DNA of 64,000 nt from CAWCAL01 sp963695075 (GCA_963695075.1 CAVOFR010000001.1:124001-188000), one strand, 5' to 3'; counted from the stretch's first letter, positions 41,618 to 51,022 are shown. The notes: a model not told the origin generated them from the letters alone. Numbers and translations: made by a program.

Positions 41618-43513
41618 TCAGACACCGACGGGCAGCGGCACCTCGACGCCGTGGCGAAGTGAGTGGAACGGGTGAGCCACCGTGCAGAACCAGATGAGGA
41701 TGTCGGATGATTCCGTCGGAACCGCGGTGAACTCGACTCCGATGCGCCAGGTGTCGCGCTCCGCGAGCCGGCTGCAGTGGCGTACGAGGCCCGGCAGGTG
41801 GAGGATCTGGGGGTGGCCGCCCGCGTCGGTCAGCGTGGCCTGGACGTCGAGCGTCTCGTACGGCTCGTACGCGACGGCGGTTTCGATACCCATGCCGAGG
41901 GGGCTGATGTCCAGGACATGCACCACCGTGTCGTCCACGACGGCCTGCATGTCGGTGAGTACACGGAACCGTCGACGGCGCTGAACGTGGCGGGACAGGA
42001 TGCCCAGCACGTCCAGGATCTGTACGACGAGCCAGCCCGCGACCGTGAACAGCACCAGGACGGCCAGGCCGCGGAGCGACCCCGGCTCGCGGGTGACGGC
42101 GACAGTGCGGTATGCCATGGCCGCCACCACCGCGGCGAGTACCCCCGTGAGGAGGCGCAGCTGGGAGAGCGGAGCCGCACCGCCGGTGGTGGTCGGGTCC
42201 TTGGGGACGTACCGGAACCGCGACCGGCGCCCGAACAGGGCGCCGCTCAGCCCCGCGATGTGCACCCCCAGGTACCGAAGGTCCTGGCGGGTCCAGTCGC
42301 CCGGCTCGAGGCGGCCCCGAGCCAGGATCACCCGGCTGGCTCCGGCAAGAACCAAGTAGGGGACCGCGATGAAGGCGAGCTCGAAGATGGAGGCATGCAA
42401 CGGTAGCGATCCCGATACGAGGGCGCCGACGAGGACGGCGATCACGAGGAGTTTCTGTACGGCCATGAGCGGCCGGACCAAGAGGCTGGCATGGCCCAGT
42501 CGGCTTCCGATGGACAGACCCGGCGCCCACAAGGGGGAGTCTGTCGTCAGGACGGCGCTCCACCGGCCACGCGTCGACCGCTCCCGGGTGCGCATCAACG
42601 CTTCCACCGACTGCGGTCCGTGGGTTTCGACCAACGTCTCGGCGTGGTGCCGGATCACGAGCCGCTTGCGCTGCATTCGCAGGCCGGTCAGGTACTCGGG
42701 TGTCTGGCTCAGCGTCGCCATGCCCCCGACGAGAAGAAGCGCGTCGCGGCGCACCATGGCGGGTCCCTCGACCCACGGCAGGTTGCCCGACCGATCGAGG
42801 CTGGGGACGATGACCTCGCGTTCGAGCGCGAGGTCGTGACGATCATCGAGGCTGTGGGTGATCGGGCTGCGGCTGGCGTCGCGGGATCCGCAGATCACGA
42901 CCGCGACGTCGGGATCGTCGAAGTAGCGGTCGGTGGCGGTGAGCGTGTCCGGCATCGGCACATCTCCGGCGGCCAACAGGAGGACGAGCTCGGATGACAG
43001 CCGGGGGAGCAGCTCGTTGATGTTGCCCGCCCTCGCTCCATCGGTGGATCCGCGATGGACGTAGGCGACGCCGAGGCGGTGGGCCAGCTCCCGGAGCTCG
43101 CCTCGATCGCCGTCGTCGGCCAGCACGATGTTGGCCGCACCTGCGACCGACAGCGCGCCGAGCAACGACGTGCGAACCGAGGCGACCGGGTCGTTGAACG
43201 TGGTCACCACGATGTCGGTCGTGAAGTCGGGGCGGCGTCGTTGCCAGTCCCGGTCGGGCAGGTGCCATGTCTGCGACACGAGCAGGGCGAGCCCGACCCA
43301 GCCGATCATCTCGGCGATGATGAGCGGCCAGAACAACCATGGCGCGGCACCGTCGACGGTCGCCTGCATGCGCCAGCCCAGGTATCCCAGTCCCCAGATC
43401 AGGGTCACGACGCCGGCGCCGCGAACGGTCCGCTCTGCCACCGGCGATCGGCGACGGTACGGATCGGTGGCGATGCGTCTGTTGCTCGACGGCAGCCCTC
43501 TTGGTGCACGCAT
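41618..43513 (-). CDS. Cellulose-synthase-like glycosyltransferase fold protein with PilZ domain (degenerate active site)
   Basis: A 631-residue membrane protein. ATG at 43513 follows GGGAG. Two N-terminal hydrophobic segments, a GT-A domain, about five to six more TM segments and a C-terminal PilZ domain (RRRRFRV and DISPLGMGI, the R-x3-R and D-x-S-x-x-G c-di-GMP motifs) give the BcsA layout. However, only the first Asp motif (VLADDGDR) is intact: the DxD site reads AAGDVPMPD, TED reads T-P-E, and Q-x-x-R-W reads TRGRW. It is therefore probably not a working processive synthase and could be a c-di-GMP sensor or altered transferase. Confidence 0.75.
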   Translation of the reverse strand: MRAPRGLPSSNRRIATDPYRRRSPVAERTVRGAGVVTLIWGLGYLGWRMQATVDGAAPWLFWPLIIAEMIGWVGLALLVSQTWHLPDRDWQRRRPDFTTDIVVTTFNDPVASVRTSLLGALSVAGAANIVLADDGDRGELRELAHRLGVAYVHRGSTDGARAGNINELLPRLSSELVLLLAAGDVPMPDTLTATDRYFDDPDVAVVICGSRDASRSPITHSLDDRHDLALEREVIVPSLDRSGNLPWVEGPAMVRRDALLLVGGMATLSQTPEYLTGLRMQRKRLVIRHHAETLVETHGPQSVEALMRTRERSTRGRWSAVLTTDSPLWAPGLSIGSRLGHASLLVRPLMAVQKLLVIAVLVGALVSGSLPLHASIFELAFIAVPYLVLAGASRVILARGRLEPGDWTRQDLRYLGVHIAGLSGALFGRRSRFRYVPKDPTTTGGAAPLSQLRLLTGVLAAVVAAMAYRTVAVTREPGSLRGLAVLVLFTVAGWLVVQILDVLGILSRHVQRRRRFRVLTDMQAVVDDTVVHVLDISPLGMGIETAVAYEPYETLDVQATLTDAGGHPQILHLPGLVRHCSRLAERDTWRIGVEFTAVPTESSDILIWFCTVAHPFHSLRHGVEVPLPVGV

Positions 43514-43584
43514 GGAAACTCCCGGATGTATTCGCCCACCATCTGCATCGGCAGCGAATGGCGTGACCTGAGGCGACCGGGTCG

Positions 43585-44523
43585 TCAGTGGCCGGACAGC
43601 GACCCCACGATCGGTGCCATCGCCTCGCACGCGTCGCCCTGGAGGACGTAGTAGGAGACGCCCCATCGGTCGCGGCGGGCTTCGAGATCGGCCCGGATCT
43701 CGGCTTCCGATCCGATCCAGACGTGGGGGATCTGCAGGGCGGCGTCTCCGTCGAGGCCGAAGAGGCTGCCGATCAGTTCGGCGGTGCCGGCTCGATCATC
43801 GGTCAGCACGGCGGCCAGGACGAGCATGTTGAGCTCGACCCGATCCCAGCGGTCGCCGGCCACCTCGCGCACCCAGGCGACCTTGCGGTCGGTCGCCTCG
43901 GCAGTAGCGTCGGCTGCGGCCTCGGGTCCGACCTCGCCGGCCTTCATGCTCGGGTTGATCCCGACGATGTCGGCCTCTCGTGCTGCGATGGACAGGACTC
44001 GCTTGCCGCCTCCGCCGATCAGGAAGGGGGGTCGAGGTCGCTGGACCGGCTTGGGGGTTCCCTCCAAGCCGGTGACCCGGTAGTGGTCACCGTCGAAGGT
44101 GACAGGGCCGTCGGCGAAGAGCCCCTTGATGACGGCGATGGCCTCCTCCATGCGACCGACCCTGACGCCGGGTGGGTCGAGCGCGATGCCGGCCTGCTCG
44201 TAGTCGGTGGTCATCCAGCCCGCACCGAGGCCCACCTCGAGTCGGCCGCCGGAGAGCACGTCGATGGTGGCGAGCTCCTTCGCGGTGACGACCGGGTGCT
44301 TGTAGTCGTTGTCGAGGACGAGCGCGCCCACCTTCAAGCTGGTCGTGGCGGCCGCCGCTGCCATCATCGCGGGCATCGGAGCCAACTGGTCACCGAAGTG
44401 ATCGGGAAGGAACAGTGAGTCGTAGCCGAGCGACTCCACGTGCCGGGCGGTGTCGGCCCATGATCGGTCTCCGAGGGGTTGATTGAGCTGGATACCGAAC
44501 CGGAACGTACGGAGATGCGCCAT
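43585..44523 (-). CDS. LLM-class F420-dependent oxidoreductase
   Basis: A 312-residue luciferase-like monooxygenase fold protein: FRFGIQLNQPL start, ESLGYDSLFLPDHF, LSGGRLEVGLGAGWMTTDYEQAGI, and PPFLIGGGGKRVLSIAAREADIVGIN, the pattern of the actinobacterial TIGR03621-type F420 enzymes. It would use reduced F420 rather than FMN. The substrate is unknown. It precedes, on the same strand, the PilZ protein gene by 71 bp, and is divergent from the PBP gene. Confidence 0.85.
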   Translation of the reverse strand: MAHLRTFRFGIQLNQPLGDRSWADTARHVESLGYDSLFLPDHFGDQLAPMPAMMAAAAATTSLKVGALVLDNDYKHPVVTAKELATIDVLSGGRLEVGLGAGWMTTDYEQAGIALDPPGVRVGRMEEAIAVIKGLFADGPVTFDGDHYRVTGLEGTPKPVQRPRPPFLIGGGGKRVLSIAAREADIVGINPSMKAGEVGPEAAADATAEATDRKVAWVREVAGDRWDRVELNMLVLAAVLTDDRAGTAELIGSLFGLDGDAALQIPHVWIGSEAEIRADLEARRDRWGVSYYVLQGDACEAMAPIVGSLSGH

Positions 44524-44629
44524 CCGCCGAATCTAACGGATTCGCCGAATCCAACGGGCCGAGTGGTGCCTGCCTCGAGTGCGGGGTTGCCGATGAACCC
44601 AGGACCGGAGGCGTTAGCCTCAACTGGTC

Positions 44630-46882
44630 GTGAAGTACTTCGGTCGCACCGCTCTGCGCCTCATCGCGGTCTTCGTGATCGGTCCGCTGCTCCTGGTCGG
44701 CACCGTACTGGTCGCAGCGCCGTACGTGGCCGAGCTCGCCGGAGTCGCTTCGGCCGAGAGCGACGAGATCGTTCTGCCTCCGCCCGAGAACCGCTCTGTG
44801 GTGTACGCGGCCGACGGCTCGGTACTGGCCGTCCTCCACGGTGAGTTCAATCGATCCAACGTCCCGCTGTCGAGCATCCCCGATGCCGTGATCAATGCGG
44901 TCCTGGCGGTCGAGGACGACGACTTCTACGAACACGACGGCGTCGACGTCAGCGCCACGGCCCGGGCGGCGTTGGCCGATGTCTCGTCCGGAGAGATCGA
45001 GCAGGGTGGTTCGACCATCACCCAGCAGCTGATCAAGAACACGGTGCTCGACTCGGGCCAGGACGTCGAGCGGAAGTTCCGCGAGGCCGTCCTGGCCATG
45101 AGACTCGAGGACCAGTACGAGGCCGAGCTCGGTTCCAAGGAGGCCGCCAAGGACAAGATCCTCGAGGAGTATCTCAACCGGGTGTACTTCGGCGGTGGCG
45201 CCTACGGAGTCGAAGCCGCGGCCGAGGTCTACTGGGGTGCCCCGGTGTCGTTCCTCGGCTACGGCGAGGCAGCTCTGCTGGCCAGTCTCATCAGGAGTCC
45301 GCACGCGTACGATCCGACACGATCACCGGACGTTGCTCGCGAGCGTCGCGCTCTGGCCCTGGGCCGGTTGGTCGAGGAGGAGCACCTCACCCGGGCCGAG
45401 GCCGACGAGTATCTCGATGACCCCCTGCCATCGGCCCGCCAACAGGTCCTGCCTCCCCCCGAGGACTACTTCGTCGAGGACGTCAAACAGCAGCTGCTCG
45501 ACGACCCACGGTTGGGCGACACGGCCGAGGAGCGGCAAGCCGCGGTCTTCTCGGGTGGCCTGGCCATCCACACGACGCTCGACCCGGTCGCTCAGGAGCA
45601 GGCGGTGGCGGCCCGTGACGCCCGTCTGCCCAGGGAACCCGTCGAGGTCGTCGATCCCGCGACGGGGGAGCTCACGACGGCGACGTTCGATGCAGCCATC
45701 GTCGCCGTGCAGCCTTCGACCGGGGCCGTCCGGGCCATGGTGGGCGGGCCCGGGTTCGACACGGTCCAGTTCAATCTCGCTTCGCAGAGCAGGAACTCGC
45801 CCGGGTCCTCGTTCAAGATGTTCGTCCTCGCGACCGCGCTGGAGGAGGGCATGGTCCCGACCGACACCATCTCCGGCAGCGGGCCCTGCGTGTTCGAGAA
45901 TCCGCCGAACGCCGACTACGAGGCCGAGAACTTCGGGAATTCCCGCGGACGCACCGCCACGCTGAAGAGCCAGACCACGTCGTCCTCGAACTGCGCCTTT
46001 CTCCGACTCGGTCAGGTGGCCGGGCTGGAGAACGTGATCGACACCGCCCATCGCATGGGCATCACCAGTCAGCTCGATCCCGTCCTCTCGCTCCCGCTCG
46101 GCTCGATGGTGGTGACCGTCCTGGAGATGGCCGGCGCCTACGCCACCATCGCCAACGACGGCGTGCACCATCGGCCCTACCTCGTCGATCGAGTCGTCGA
46201 CGGTTCCGGGAACGTCCTCGTCGAGCACCGGGACGATGCGCGGCGGGCGGTCAGCCGGCAGACGGCCCGCCTGGTCACGGAAATCCTCGAGGCGAACGTC
46301 CGCGGTGGCACCGGGACCAATGCCCGACTCGACTATCCCTGCGTGGACGAGCCGCTCGAACAGCCGGCGGCCGGCAAGACGGGCACCGGCCAGGACTTCA
46401 AAGACGCCTACTTCGTCGGCTTCACCCCCCATCTGGCCACCGCGGTCTGGATGGGTAGCGCCGGAGATCAGAAGTACGAGATGCGTGACGTGCGGGGGAC
46501 CGATCGGTGCGGCGCGACGCTGGTACGCAGCGTGACCGGCGGTTCGTTCCCAGCTGTGATCTGGGGTGAGTTCAACAACGCCTACCACCAGGGCCGCAGA
46601 GTCGTGCCGTTCGTCGAGCCCGAGTCGACCCGCAGCGGTCGCCACATCGATGAGGACGACGGCCTCACCTCCGGTGGGGGGCAGTCCTATAGCTCCAGCT
46701 CACCGGGAACGGCGACGTCGACGACCACGGTGCCGACCTCGTCGACGACGATCGACCCGGACGGACCGGTGGCGACGACGATTCCCCCCGAACCAGAACC
46801 GACGGTACCTCCGCCCCCGGTGACCGAACCGCCTGCCACCACGGAACCGCCTCCACCGCCACCTACTAGCGTGGCGGACTGA
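44630..46882 (+). CDS. Class A penicillin-binding protein (transglycosylase/transpeptidase)
   Basis: A 750-residue bifunctional peptidoglycan synthase: short cytoplasmic end, TM at about 10-32, GT51 domain with catalytic Glu95 in AVEDDDFYEHDG and the GGSTITQQLIKN motif, then the transpeptidase domain with S393-S-F-K396, S-S-N in TSSSNC and K583-T-G. The C-terminus (about 690-750) is a Thr/Ser/Pro-rich linker, typical of actinobacterial PBPs anchored in the wall region. Start is GTG 44630. A coiled-coil zinc-ribbon gene follows 21 bp downstream. Confidence 0.95.
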   Translation: MKYFGRTALRLIAVFVIGPLLLVGTVLVAAPYVAELAGVASAESDEIVLPPPENRSVVYAADGSVLAVLHGEFNRSNVPLSSIPDAVINAVLAVEDDDFYEHDGVDVSATARAALADVSSGEIEQGGSTITQQLIKNTVLDSGQDVERKFREAVLAMRLEDQYEAELGSKEAAKDKILEEYLNRVYFGGGAYGVEAAAEVYWGAPVSFLGYGEAALLASLIRSPHAYDPTRSPDVARERRALALGRLVEEEHLTRAEADEYLDDPLPSARQQVLPPPEDYFVEDVKQQLLDDPRLGDTAEERQAAVFSGGLAIHTTLDPVAQEQAVAARDARLPREPVEVVDPATGELTTATFDAAIVAVQPSTGAVRAMVGGPGFDTVQFNLASQSRNSPGSSFKMFVLATALEEGMVPTDTISGSGPCVFENPPNADYEAENFGNSRGRTATLKSQTTSSSNCAFLRLGQVAGLENVIDTAHRMGITSQLDPVLSLPLGSMVVTVLEMAGAYATIANDGVHHRPYLVDRVVDGSGNVLVEHRDDARRAVSRQTARLVTEILEANVRGGTGTNARLDYPCVDEPLEQPAAGKTGTGQDFKDAYFVGFTPHLATAVWMGSAGDQKYEMRDVRGTDRCGATLVRSVTGGSFPAVIWGEFNNAYHQGRRVVPFVEPESTRSGRHIDEDDGLTSGGGQSYSSSSPGTATSTTTVPTSSTTIDPDGPVATTIPPEPEPTVPPPPVTEPPATTEPPPPPPTSVAD

Positions 46883-46903
46883 CCGAGCCGACCAGGAGGG
46901 TAC

Positions 46904-47626
46904 ATGGGCCAGTTCGAGGCGCTCTTGATCGTGCAGGAGCTGGACACCACGCTCGACCAGCTCGAGCATCGAAGGGCCACTCTGCCCGAGCGCGAGCGGT
47001 TGACCGCCGCCGAGGAACAACTCGCAGCCATCGATGGGGTTGCGTCCGAGGTGCAGGGACGCCGGGACGAGCTCGGCCGCAGGGCGAAGCGGATCGAGGA
47101 CGAGGTGGCGCTCCTCGACGAGAAGATCGCTCGGGAAGAGGACAAGCTCTACCGGGGCAATCTGACGTCGGCCAAGGACGCGCAGATGCTGCAGGACGAG
47201 ATCGCCGGGTTGCGACGCCACAAGACCCAGCTCGAGGACGGCATCATAGAGCTGATGGAGCTGAGCGAGCCGGTGGACGACGAGCTCACTTCGCTGGCTG
47301 AGCAGCGCGGTGGCATCGACGCCGAGATGGTGGCGACACGCGCCGATCTGGAGGCCGCTGAAGCTGAGATCGGCGGTGAGGTCGCCGTCCTCCGGGGTCA
47401 GCGAGATGAACGGGTCGGTGAGATCGATGCAGATCTCCTCGCTGAGTACAGCCGCCTCCGCGAGCAGCTGGGCGGGGTCGCTGTGGCCAGCTTCTCAGCG
47501 GGTCGCTGCCACGGCTGTCCGCTGAACCTCCAGCATCCGGCGATGGAGGTCGATCGCATCGCCCACGAGCCGCCCGAGGCGGTCGTGTACTGCGACGAGT
47601 GCAGCCGCATGCTCGTGCGAGTCTGA
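46904..47626 (+). CDS. Coiled-coil C4-type zinc-ribbon protein (DUF164/CdsZ family)
   Basis: A 240-residue protein: residues 1-190 form an antiparallel coiled coil, the C-terminus holds a C4 zinc ribbon (CHGC and CDEC). The protein is widespread in bacteria, and a homologue was described as CdsZ; roles in cell division or DNA/RNA metabolism have been suggested. In many Actinobacteria it lies next to RNase H/CobC-type and Nif3 genes; here a phosphatase with the RHG motif follows after one small gene, which keeps part of that neighbourhood. Confidence 0.85.
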   Translation: MGQFEALLIVQELDTTLDQLEHRRATLPERERLTAAEEQLAAIDGVASEVQGRRDELGRRAKRIEDEVALLDEKIAREEDKLYRGNLTSAKDAQMLQDEIAGLRRHKTQLEDGIIELMELSEPVDDELTSLAEQRGGIDAEMVATRADLEAAEAEIGGEVAVLRGQRDERVGEIDADLLAEYSRLREQLGGVAVASFSAGRCHGCPLNLQHPAMEVDRIAHEPPEAVVYCDECSRMLVRV

Positions 47627-47632
47627 CCTTCG

Positions 47633-48139
47633 GTGTTCTTCTGGTTCGTCGGCGCAGGCGTCCTCCTCGTCTGGCTCGTCTTCCAGACCCCGACGATCGA
47701 CTATCGCCTGGTGGCGGTCGGGTCGGTCGTCCCCCTGGTCGACGGGTTCTTCGGTGGCCCGCGGGTTCTCCACACGCTGTTGGCCCCGGTCGTTGCCTTG
47801 ACCCTCGTGATGGTCGCCACCATCGGGAAGCGCCTGCGTAGGAGGCAGTGGCTCGGCATCCCGATCGGGATGTTCCTCCATCTCGTCCTCGATGGGACCT
47901 GGTCGGATCAGGAGCAGTTCTGGTGGCCGCTGCGAGGTACCGAGTTCGCCAGTGGCGGGCTGGCCGAGTGGAACCGGGGCGTCACGGGTCTCGTCCTGGA
48001 GCTGGCCGGAATCGTCGCCATCTGGTGGATGGTGCACCGCTTCGATCTGGTTGATCCCGATCGCCGTCGGCGCTTTCTGGACACCGGCCAGCTCGATCGA
48101 TCCCTGCTCGCCTCCGACCACACCCCACCGCCGTGTTGA
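47633..48139 (+). CDS. Small multi-pass membrane protein (metal-dependent hydrolase-like)
   Basis: A 168-residue protein, start GTG at 47633, with four hydrophobic segments (about 1-16, 27-40, 47-63, 115-131). The segments LVDGFFGGPRVLHTLLAP and GIPIGMFLHLVLDGTW, each with a His or Asp in a membrane-edge helix, resemble the YdjM/DUF457 group of inner-membrane metal-dependent hydrolases. Function is uncertain. Its stop overlaps the phosphatase start by 7 bp. Confidence 0.6.
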   Translation: MFFWFVGAGVLLVWLVFQTPTIDYRLVAVGSVVPLVDGFFGGPRVLHTLLAPVVALTLVMVATIGKRLRRRQWLGIPIGMFLHLVLDGTWSDQEQFWWPLRGTEFASGGLAEWNRGVTGLVLELAGIVAIWWMVHRFDLVDPDRRRRFLDTGQLDRSLLASDHTPPPC

Positions 48140-48720
48140 TCCTGGTCCGTCACGGGCGCACGGCAGCCAACGCGGCGGGCCTCCTCCAGGGCAGACGTGA
48201 CAACCCGCTCGACGAGGTGGGCCGGAAGCAGGCGACCGCCGTCGCCGCCCATGTCGGCCCGGTGGATCGCGTCGTGGCGAGTCCCCTTCTGCGGGCACGG
48301 CAGACGGCTGCGGCGTTCGGCGGGGAGGTCCGGGTCGACGATCGCTTCGTCGAGCTCGACTACGGCGAATGGGAAGCGCGACCGGTCGCTGATGTACCCC
48401 TCGAGACGTGGGCGTCCTGGCGAGAGGACCTGGACTTCAGACCGCCCGGCGGTGAGTCGCTCCGCACTCTCGGTACCCGCGTTCGGCTGGGGCTGGACGA
48501 CCTGGTCGTCGAGGCGGCCGACCAGCGGGTCGTCGTCGTCAGTCACGTCTCGCCGATCAAAGCGGGGATCGCCTGGGCCCTTGGCGTGGGCGACGAAGCC
48601 ACGTGGCGAATGTGGGTTGGAACGGCTTCGGTGTCCGAGATCGGGCTACGCAACGGCGAGCCGTCGTTGCGTTCGTTCAATCAGACCGCCCCGACGGGGG
48701 AAGGCTCGACGGTCGGATAA
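48133..48720 (+). CDS. Histidine phosphatase family protein
   Basis: A 195-residue protein of the phosphoglycerate-mutase-like fold: the phospho-His motif VRHGRTAANAAG near residue 5, ASPLLRARQTA, ELDYGEWEAR, PPGGESLRTL and VVVVSHVSPIKAGI, the second catalytic His. It fits the CobC/phosphoserine- or sugar-phosphate-phosphatase branch. GTG at 48133 and TTG at 48136 are both possible. In actinobacteria this gene is often fused to or beside RNase H and the zinc-ribbon gene; only the latter is seen here. Confidence 0.85.
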   Translation: MLILVRHGRTAANAAGLLQGRRDNPLDEVGRKQATAVAAHVGPVDRVVASPLLRARQTAAAFGGEVRVDDRFVELDYGEWEARPVADVPLETWASWREDLDFRPPGGESLRTLGTRVRLGLDDLVVEAADQRVVVVSHVSPIKAGIAWALGVGDEATWRMWVGTASVSEIGLRNGEPSLRSFNQTAPTGEGSTVG

Positions 48721-48725
48721 GGGTT

Positions 48726-49589
48726 TCAGACGGCCGCTTTCCGGCGTTTGGCCGGGAGCGGGTCAGTGGCGGCCGGATCCTCCAGGTACGTGCGGAAGAT
48801 CCTCGAGATGGTCGCGGCCTGATAACCGTCGATGAACCGATGGTCGATCCCGGCTGCGAGGGGCAGGATCGGGCGGGCGACGACCGCGCCGTCCTCGACG
48901 ACCGCCATGTCCTTCACTCGGCCCACGGCGATGTTGACGGGGGCTTTGCACATCCGGGGCATCGGAGCGTAGGCCCGGTCGAGCCCGAATGTGCCGACGT
49001 TGGTGACCAGGACCGATCCGAACGGGCGAGCCTCGAGCCCGAGCAGGGGGAGGGGAAGCTGGAGGTCTTCGGTGAGGAGCGTCGTGATGTTCACGAATGA
49101 ACGCAGGACCAGCGGTGGCATCAGCCTGGTCAGCTGCTTGGTGGCCTTGAACATCGGATCGTTGCCGGTCCGGATCCGGTCAGCTCGATCGTCCAGCTCG
49201 CGGGCGATCTCCCACGGTGTCTTGTGGTCGACCTCGCGGACCACCGCTCCGGACAGGTCGGTGGCCTCGGCTTCTTCCCCGCTGGTGGTCACGTCCCGGC
49301 GCATCGAGACGGTGAAGAACACGTCGATGGTGGGGGAGGGGAGAAACCGACCTCCGAGCACGCGACCATTCAGGGCGGGCAGCTCGGCGATCACAAGCCC
49401 GCTGGCCCGGCCGACGAGGTGGTTCATGGTGACGTGCTCGCCGGTCCGGGAGCGTGCCGACCGGATGAAGGACAAGGCTCGGCGCGCGTCGATGTCCAGG
49501 TCGGCCATGATCCAGCCGTCGGTGCGCCGGCTCCATGTGGCCATCGCGATCTTGCGCCATTGGGAGAACGGGATCTTCTTCGCGGCCAT
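48726..49589 (-). CDS. Stand-alone 2-oxoacid dehydrogenase acyltransferase catalytic domain
   Basis: A 287-residue protein matching only the catalytic E2 core: LDIDARRALSFIRSARSR..., a central VNITTLLTEDLQLPLP part, SVLVTNVGTFGLD, and the active-site D-H-R-F-I-D-G (usually H-R-x-x-D-G). There is no lipoyl domain, no E3-binding domain and no adjacent E1 or E3 gene. It may have become an acyltransferase for another thiol donor, or use lipoyl groups on another protein. AGGGGG lies five bases before the ATG. Confidence 0.75.
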   Translation of the reverse strand: MAAKKIPFSQWRKIAMATWSRRTDGWIMADLDIDARRALSFIRSARSRTGEHVTMNHLVGRASGLVIAELPALNGRVLGGRFLPSPTIDVFFTVSMRRDVTTSGEEAEATDLSGAVVREVDHKTPWEIARELDDRADRIRTGNDPMFKATKQLTRLMPPLVLRSFVNITTLLTEDLQLPLPLLGLEARPFGSVLVTNVGTFGLDRAYAPMPRMCKAPVNIAVGRVKDMAVVEDGAVVARPILPLAAGIDHRFIDGYQAATISRIFRTYLEDPAATDPLPAKRRKAAV

Positions 49590-49668
49590 GACAACCCCCT
49601 GAGGTCACCCCATCCTCATCACCGCTTCGCCCGGCGCGCTAGGGCCGGAAGTCACCGCCTCGGGTGTT

Positions 49669-50595
49669 TCAGCCCGGCCAGAACTCGATGATGACGCCGG
49701 TCGCGTTGATGCACAGGTGGGCGATGATGGCGGCTCCCAGCCGTAGTTTCGTCCATATCGTGAGCAGGGCGAGGATCACTCCGAAGACAGCGATGACGAC
49801 GGTCACCGTGATGACCCCGGGCCACTCGGGTACGCCGGCCAGGTGGGGGAGTGTGAAGATGAAGGTCGTGGCGATGACCGTCGCGGCGACCGACCAACCC
49901 CGCTTCAGACCGGAACGCAGGAAGAGGCCCCGGAAGAACAGTTCCTCGATGACGGGGGTCACGACGCCGACGCCGAAGAGGAGCAGGAGGAACGGCGGCC
50001 AGCCGTCCACCGACTCGATCGGGATGTTGGAGGTGGGCTCCTCGGCGCCGAGAGCGTTGTCGACGACCGTGCCCAGCACACCCCCCGCGACGAGGGCGGT
50101 GATCCCTCCAGCGACGCCCAGGGGGATATCGACCCACTTGAAGGACAAGCCGAAGTCGCGGGCCAGGCTGCCGAGACCCTTTCGCCGGGTCACCAGGTAG
50201 GGGATGCCCGCGAACGCGAGGACGTTGGCGAACAGCGCGAGGCTGATCCCCCAGACACCGATGTCGATATCGGCGGTGTCGGCGTTGGCGAGGTCGATGT
50301 CGCCGTTGGCGATCATGACGCCCAACACGATGAAGCTGACGAGGAACTGGCCGCCCCAGAAGGCGAGCATCCCCCAGCCGAAGTCGCCGAAGCCCCAACG
50401 GCTGGATCGCCAGTGATCAGCAGCGGCCGGTGGAGGGTCGTCGGGTGGGTACCAGCGATGGTCGCTGGCCAGCCACCAACCCGGTGCGGGTGGTGTCGCG
50501 GTCTGTCGCCACGTCTGGTCGGTCGCCAGGTACCAGCCCTCTTGCTGCGGTGGGGGCGATGGGGGCGGGTAGGACGGCAGATCCGGGGAGGTCAC
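49669..50595 (-). CDS. CPBP-family intramembrane protease with N-terminal tryptophan repeat
   Basis: A 308-residue protein, GTG start at 50595. Residues 1-60 hold two tandem G-W-(Y/W)-x-A-(T/S)-D-x-x-W units, as in the short cytoplasmic DUF2510-like domains often fused to actinobacterial membrane proteins. The rest is eight or so hydrophobic helices with the CPBP motifs TPVIEELFFRGLFLR (Glu-Glu and Arg) and the later LPHLAG and AHLCINATG His residues. CPBP proteases are Rce1-like glutamyl intramembrane proteases, often linked to bacteriocin immunity or protein maturation. Confidence 0.85.
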   Translation of the reverse strand: MTSPDLPSYPPPSPPPQQEGWYLATDQTWRQTATPPAPGWWLASDHRWYPPDDPPPAAADHWRSSRWGFGDFGWGMLAFWGGQFLVSFIVLGVMIANGDIDLANADTADIDIGVWGISLALFANVLAFAGIPYLVTRRKGLGSLARDFGLSFKWVDIPLGVAGGITALVAGGVLGTVVDNALGAEEPTSNIPIESVDGWPPFLLLLFGVGVVTPVIEELFFRGLFLRSGLKRGWSVAATVIATTFIFTLPHLAGVPEWPGVITVTVVIAVFGVILALLTIWTKLRLGAAIIAHLCINATGVIIEFWPG

Positions 50596-50673
50596 CCCGT
50601 GATGGTAGGGCTGGGAACCGGTGGCTCCATGTCATCGGTCGACCGGTTCGGGAGAGCTTCCTCGGCGTCTCCG

Positions 50674-50877
50674 TCAGGCGACCTGGTAGCCGGCTTTCTC
50701 GATGCCGGCGACGATGATCTCGTCGGCGGCGCCGCCGGCCACCGCGACGGTCTTCGAATCGACGTCGACCGTGACGCTCTGGATCGCATCGATCGAGCCC
50801 AGTTCGGTTTCGATGGCGTTCTTGCAGTGGTCACAGCTGATGGATGGGACCGAGAAGACTCGGGTGTCGCTCGTCAT
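50674..50877 (-). CDS. Heavy-metal-associated domain protein (CopZ-like)
   Basis: A 67-residue single HMA domain: metal site S-C-D-H-C near residue 15, in the family place M/I-x-C-x-x-C, with the typical beta-alpha-beta-beta-alpha-beta pattern ending VAGIEKAGYQVA. ATG 50877 gives the expected length; the longer frame adds residues without a domain. Cu(I) chaperone function is likely. No Cu-exporting P-type ATPase or CsoR gene adjoins it. Confidence 0.85.
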   Translation of the reverse strand: MTSDTRVFSVPSISCDHCKNAIETELGSIDAIQSVTVDVDSKTVAVAGGAADEIIVAGIEKAGYQVA

Positions 50878-51022
50878 CGGCTCGGCTCCGGATGCTCGGT
50901 GGTCGGTGGAACCATAGGCCCTGATCTCCATCTCCACGCGGCGCCCGCAAGTCCATGGTCAGCCAGTCCGGCCTCGCAGTGGTCCTGGTCGTCCTGCCAC
51001 CGTCATCCGACCGGGCCATTGA

